Assembly: GCA_039803925.1 (NCBI GenBank)
Contig: JBDRZL010000013.1
Location: 1-58,308, forward strand
Source: a candidate division WOR-3 bacterium
GTDB taxonomy: Bacteria > Hydrothermota > Hydrothermia > Hydrothermales > JAJRUZ01
Direction: 5' to 3'
DNA: 58,308 nucleotides
The notes beneath the pieces are model-generated. The model saw nothing but the letters and a program-made list of their open reading frames with translations. It did no database searches and had not been told where the DNA came from. Below are positions 55,885-58,308 of the stretch, in pieces. The first letter of the stretch is position 1; each line of letters opens with the position of its first letter. The translations under genes and the position numbers were made by a program.

Positions 55885-57701
55885 TGTGTGGGATAACTGG
55901 TATAATATCTTTTAATAAAAAAATAGAGGAGGATGTAATCTATAAGATTACAGAAGCCCTCTACCACAGGGGTCCTGATGATAAAGGAATATACATTTCA
56001 AAGGATAAAAATGTTTTTCTTGGTAATAGGAGACTTTCTATAATTGACCTTTCAATTAATGCCCGTCAACCAATGCATAATGAAGATAGGTCCTTGTGGA
56101 TAACCTTTAACGGTGAAATATACAATTATAAAGAGTTAAGGAATGAACTTTTAAAAAAGGGACATAAATTCATATCAAATTCTGATACAGAAGTAATATT
56201 ACATCTTTATGAGGAGGAAAAAGAGGGTTTATTGCATAAATTAAGAGGAATGTTTGCTTTTGCAATATGGGATGAAAGAGAAAAAAAATTATTTTTGGCA
56301 AGAGATAGAATGGGAATAAAGCCCCTTTATTATTATAAAGATGATAACTTTTTTATTTTTTCTTCTGAAATAAAAGGGATAATAAATTCAAATATTATTG
56401 AAAAAAACATTGATTTTCAAGGTATTGAAAGTTATTTAATTTTTGGCTCAATACCTTATCCCTATACAATTTTTAAAAATATAAAATTTCTTGAACCAGG
56501 TTCTTATATTGTGTTAAAGGATAAAGAATTAAAAAAAGAGAAATACTTTATAATTAAACCTGAAAAATCTATAAAGGATTACAAGAAATTAAAAGAAAAT
56601 CTATATGATATTTTAGATGAGAGTGTAAAACTTCACTTAATTGCTGACATACCCATAGGTCTTTTTCTTTCAGGAGGTTTAGATTCATCAACAGTCCTTT
56701 ATTTTATAAGCAAAAATAATTACGGCAATTTTAAAACTTTTTCCCTATCTTTTAAAGAAAGAGAATTTGATGAAAGTGAAGATGCAAAATTTCTCTCAAA
56801 AATATTTGAAACAGAGCATTACGAATATGAAATAAGTTCTTATGAAGTAAGAAAAGAAATAGAAAAATTTTTAGCCTTTATGGACTCTCCTACAATTGAT
56901 GGTTTAAATACATATTTTATTTCTAAACTGGCAAGGGAAAATGGAATGAAGGTATGTTTATCCGGGCTCGGTGGAGATGAAATTTTTGGAGGATATTCAT
57001 CTTTTTTTTATATTCCAATAGCTTTAAAACTGAAAAAATTCAATTTACCTTTTAATTTTTTATCAAAACTTTTAAAACCTGATAAAAAGGAAAAATTTTC
57101 CTATTTTATATTAAACCCGGACTTAAGAGGTGCTTTTTTAACAACAAGAACAATTTTCCCAGTTTATAAATTAAAAAGAATTCTTAAATATAAAAAATTG
57201 AATTTTGACCCTGTAAAATATGTTTATTTTATTTTAGATGAGGAAAAGATAAATAAATTGAGTTTGAAAAATAAAATCTCAGTTTTTGAATTAAGAATCT
57301 ATATGCATAATCAGCCTTTAAGAGATACTGATATTTTCAGTATGTGTCACAGTTTAGAAGTAAGAGTTCCCTTATTAGATAATGTCCTTATTGATTTTTC
57401 TTTTAAAATTCCTGATATGTATAGATTTAAAAAAAGGATTCTTAAAGAGCTTATGAAAAATTATTTACCGGAAAAAATAATAAAAAAACCTAAAAGACCT
57501 TTTTCCTTTCCTATGGATAAATGGATAAGAGAAAACCTTTTGGATTTTGTAAAGGGTGGAATTTTTGATATAGAAAGTTTTTTTGATAGAAAAGAAATTG
57601 TAAAATTATGGGAAGAATTTGAGAATTTGAGAGTTAACTGGTCACAGGTCTGGTCAATTTGTATTCTAAATCATTATCTGAAAATCAATAATTTGGTATA
57701 A
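55884..57701 (+). CDS. asnB: asparagine synthase (glutamine-hydrolysing)
   Basis: A 605-residue two-domain enzyme. The N-terminal glutaminase starts at the nucleophile Cys2 (MCGITG) with YHRGPDDKG, GNRRLSIIDLS and FNGEIYNYKEL; the C-terminal synthetase has the PP-loop SGGLDSS and CLSGLGGDEIFGGY. It makes asparagine from aspartate, glutamine and ATP, though many paralogues of this length in bacteria amidate envelope or exopolysaccharide components. It overlaps the SpoIID-domain gene by 1 bp (TAATG), so both are probably cotranscribed. It is convergent with the OsmC gene. Confidence 0.94.
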   Translation: MCGITGIISFNKKIEEDVIYKITEALYHRGPDDKGIYISKDKNVFLGNRRLSIIDLSINARQPMHNEDRSLWITFNGEIYNYKELRNELLKKGHKFISNSDTEVILHLYEEEKEGLLHKLRGMFAFAIWDEREKKLFLARDRMGIKPLYYYKDDNFFIFSSEIKGIINSNIIEKNIDFQGIESYLIFGSIPYPYTIFKNIKFLEPGSYIVLKDKELKKEKYFIIKPEKSIKDYKKLKENLYDILDESVKLHLIADIPIGLFLSGGLDSSTVLYFISKNNYGNFKTFSLSFKEREFDESEDAKFLSKIFETEHYEYEISSYEVRKEIEKFLAFMDSPTIDGLNTYFISKLARENGMKVCLSGLGGDEIFGGYSSFFYIPIALKLKKFNLPFNFLSKLLKPDKKEKFSYFILNPDLRGAFLTTRTIFPVYKLKRILKYKKLNFDPVKYVYFILDEEKINKLSLKNKISVFELRIYMHNQPLRDTDIFSMCHSLEVRVPLLDNVLIDFSFKIPDMYRFKKRILKELMKNYLPEKIIKKPKRPFSFPMDKWIRENLLDFVKGGIFDIESFFDRKEIVKLWEEFENLRVNWSQVWSICILNHYLKINNLV

Positions 57702-57709
57702 AAATTTTT

Positions 57710-58225
57710 TTATTTAGAATATACATGAGATTCAAAGGGAACTTTATTCTGAACAACATAAGCTGCTGGGCATTTTTTATCAGTTTCTTTTTTTATTTCT
57801 TCTAAAATTTTAGTATCTGCATCACTTTCTACAACAAGTTCAATCCAGACTTTTTCAACAACAGGTCCTTCTTCTATTTCAAAAACAGATTTCATATTAA
57901 GAGCCGAAGCACCTCTTGCCTTTAATTTTTTTATTTCAATACCTTTAGAAGCAGCAATTGTCATAAAAGTTGTAGCATAACAGGATATCATAGCAAATAC
58001 ACAGTATTGAACAGGATTTGGAGCGTTACCTCTACCTCCTGAGGGTGGTGGCTGGTCAGTTATTAAATTTAGCTTACCTTTTGGGAACTCAATTTCTGCT
58101 TTAAATTGACCTTCCTCATTAAAAATCCATTCACCATGAACTTCAAAGGATTTTTTCTCTGGGAATTCTCCCCTTAAAATCTGTTCCCTTGTTTTATTTA
58201 AAGAATCAAGGTTTATGTTATTCAT
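57710..58225 (-). CDS. OsmC-family protein
   Basis: A 171-residue OsmC/Ohr-fold protein. The NPVQYCVFAMISCYATTFMTIAASKGIEIKKLK segment has the two Cys of the family (each at the start of the long central helix), and CPAAYVV is the usual C-terminal motif; some members reduce organic hydroperoxides. The extended N-terminus (LREQILRGEFPEK-like) is shared with a subgroup of unknown role. Shine-Dalgarno GAGGAT lies before the ATG. An upstream gene's stop is 13 bp away. Confidence 0.9.
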   Translation of the reverse strand: MNNINLDSLNKTREQILRGEFPEKKSFEVHGEWIFNEEGQFKAEIEFPKGKLNLITDQPPPSGGRGNAPNPVQYCVFAMISCYATTFMTIAASKGIEIKKLKARGASALNMKSVFEIEEGPVVEKVWIELVVESDADTKILEEIKKETDKKCPAAYVVQNKVPFESHVYSK

Positions 58226-58238
58226 TTTTATATCCTCT

Positions 58239-58308
58239 TTATTTTAATGGAAATTTTTCCTTAAGCATATTATAAAATTCTTCCCCACAGAACCAGGGAA
58301 AATCAGGA
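58239..58308 (-). CDS. partial gene, C-terminal end only
   Basis: The minus strand is open from the window edge to a stop at 58239-58241, reading PDFPWFCGEEFYNMLKEKFP. Only the last about 22 residues are visible, so the product is not identified. The 13-bp gap to the OsmC gene suggests one operon. Confidence 0.5.
   Translation of the reverse strand, partial: PDFPWFCGEEFYNMLKEKFPLK

Overview
The window is AT-rich bacterial chromosome (roughly 30% GC by eye) with densely packed genes and a Gram-negative envelope. It encodes a TonB-dependent receptor, an Omp85-type barrel, several PorV/FadL-like barrels, and secreted proteins that end in a type IX-secretion-like sorting/FlgD-like Ig domain. The tRNAs and tmRNA are far more GC-rich than the genes, which suggests a thermophile. 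These traits fit candidate division WOR-3 (Hydrothermota/Stahlbacteria) or a relative. That placement is inference; no rRNA or marker gene here settles it.

Layout. 1-1750: decayed integrase-type transposase, a DUF5618-like gene, and a long stretch without a convincing gene. 1751-5430: cobalamin riboswitch followed by a B12-uptake operon (TonB receptor, periplasmic binding protein, permease, no ATPase gene). 5424-8686: DapB-like dehydrogenase, methyltransferase, glycosyltransferase 9, unknown protein. 8787-13067: tmRNA and two tRNA-Leu interleaved with a transglutaminase-like protein, a GAF/HD-GYP phosphodiesterase and a membrane glycosyltransferase. 13086-15227: barrel-TPR envelope protein and RfbC. 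15217-24759 (minus): apparent six-gene operon with a barrel-fused SppA protease, an HlyD/ABC exporter and Mfd. 24821-28567: DapA, then a secreted propeller-like protein paired with a PorV-like barrel. 28574-34265: UbiA prenyltransferase and radical SAM pair, HdrD-like membrane Fe-S protein, split transketolase. 34300-37750: tRNA-Ala, TPR protein, small membrane protein, HNH nuclease, Omp85 protein. 37747-45236: Roadblock protein, then a 1703-residue modular secreted protein paired with a second PorV-like barrel. 45298-47167: frameshifted transglutaminase-like gene, thiol peroxidase operon. 47308-49436: two transsulfuration enzymes. 49423-53870 (minus): CopA, an RcnR/CsoR-type repressor and a Zn/Cd ATPase. 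53938-58308: secreted SpoIID-domain protein, asparagine synthase, OsmC protein and the end of one more gene.

Four themes recur. (1) Two secreted proteins with sorting tails are each followed within 3-4 bp by a PorV-like barrel gene, which looks like a cargo-plus-shuttle unit. (2) Outer-membrane-type barrels are fused to other domains: SppA protease, or TPR repeats. (3) At least 13 start codons have no Shine-Dalgarno sequence and lie 5-8 nt behind a TATAAT/TAAAAT -10 box, six of them with a TTG-type -35 box at 17-18 bp. This points to widespread leaderless transcription for first genes, while internal genes mostly use Shine-Dalgarno sequences or overlaps. (4) Three protein genes begin 10-27 nt after a tRNA 3' end, so tRNA processing may create their mRNA 5' ends.
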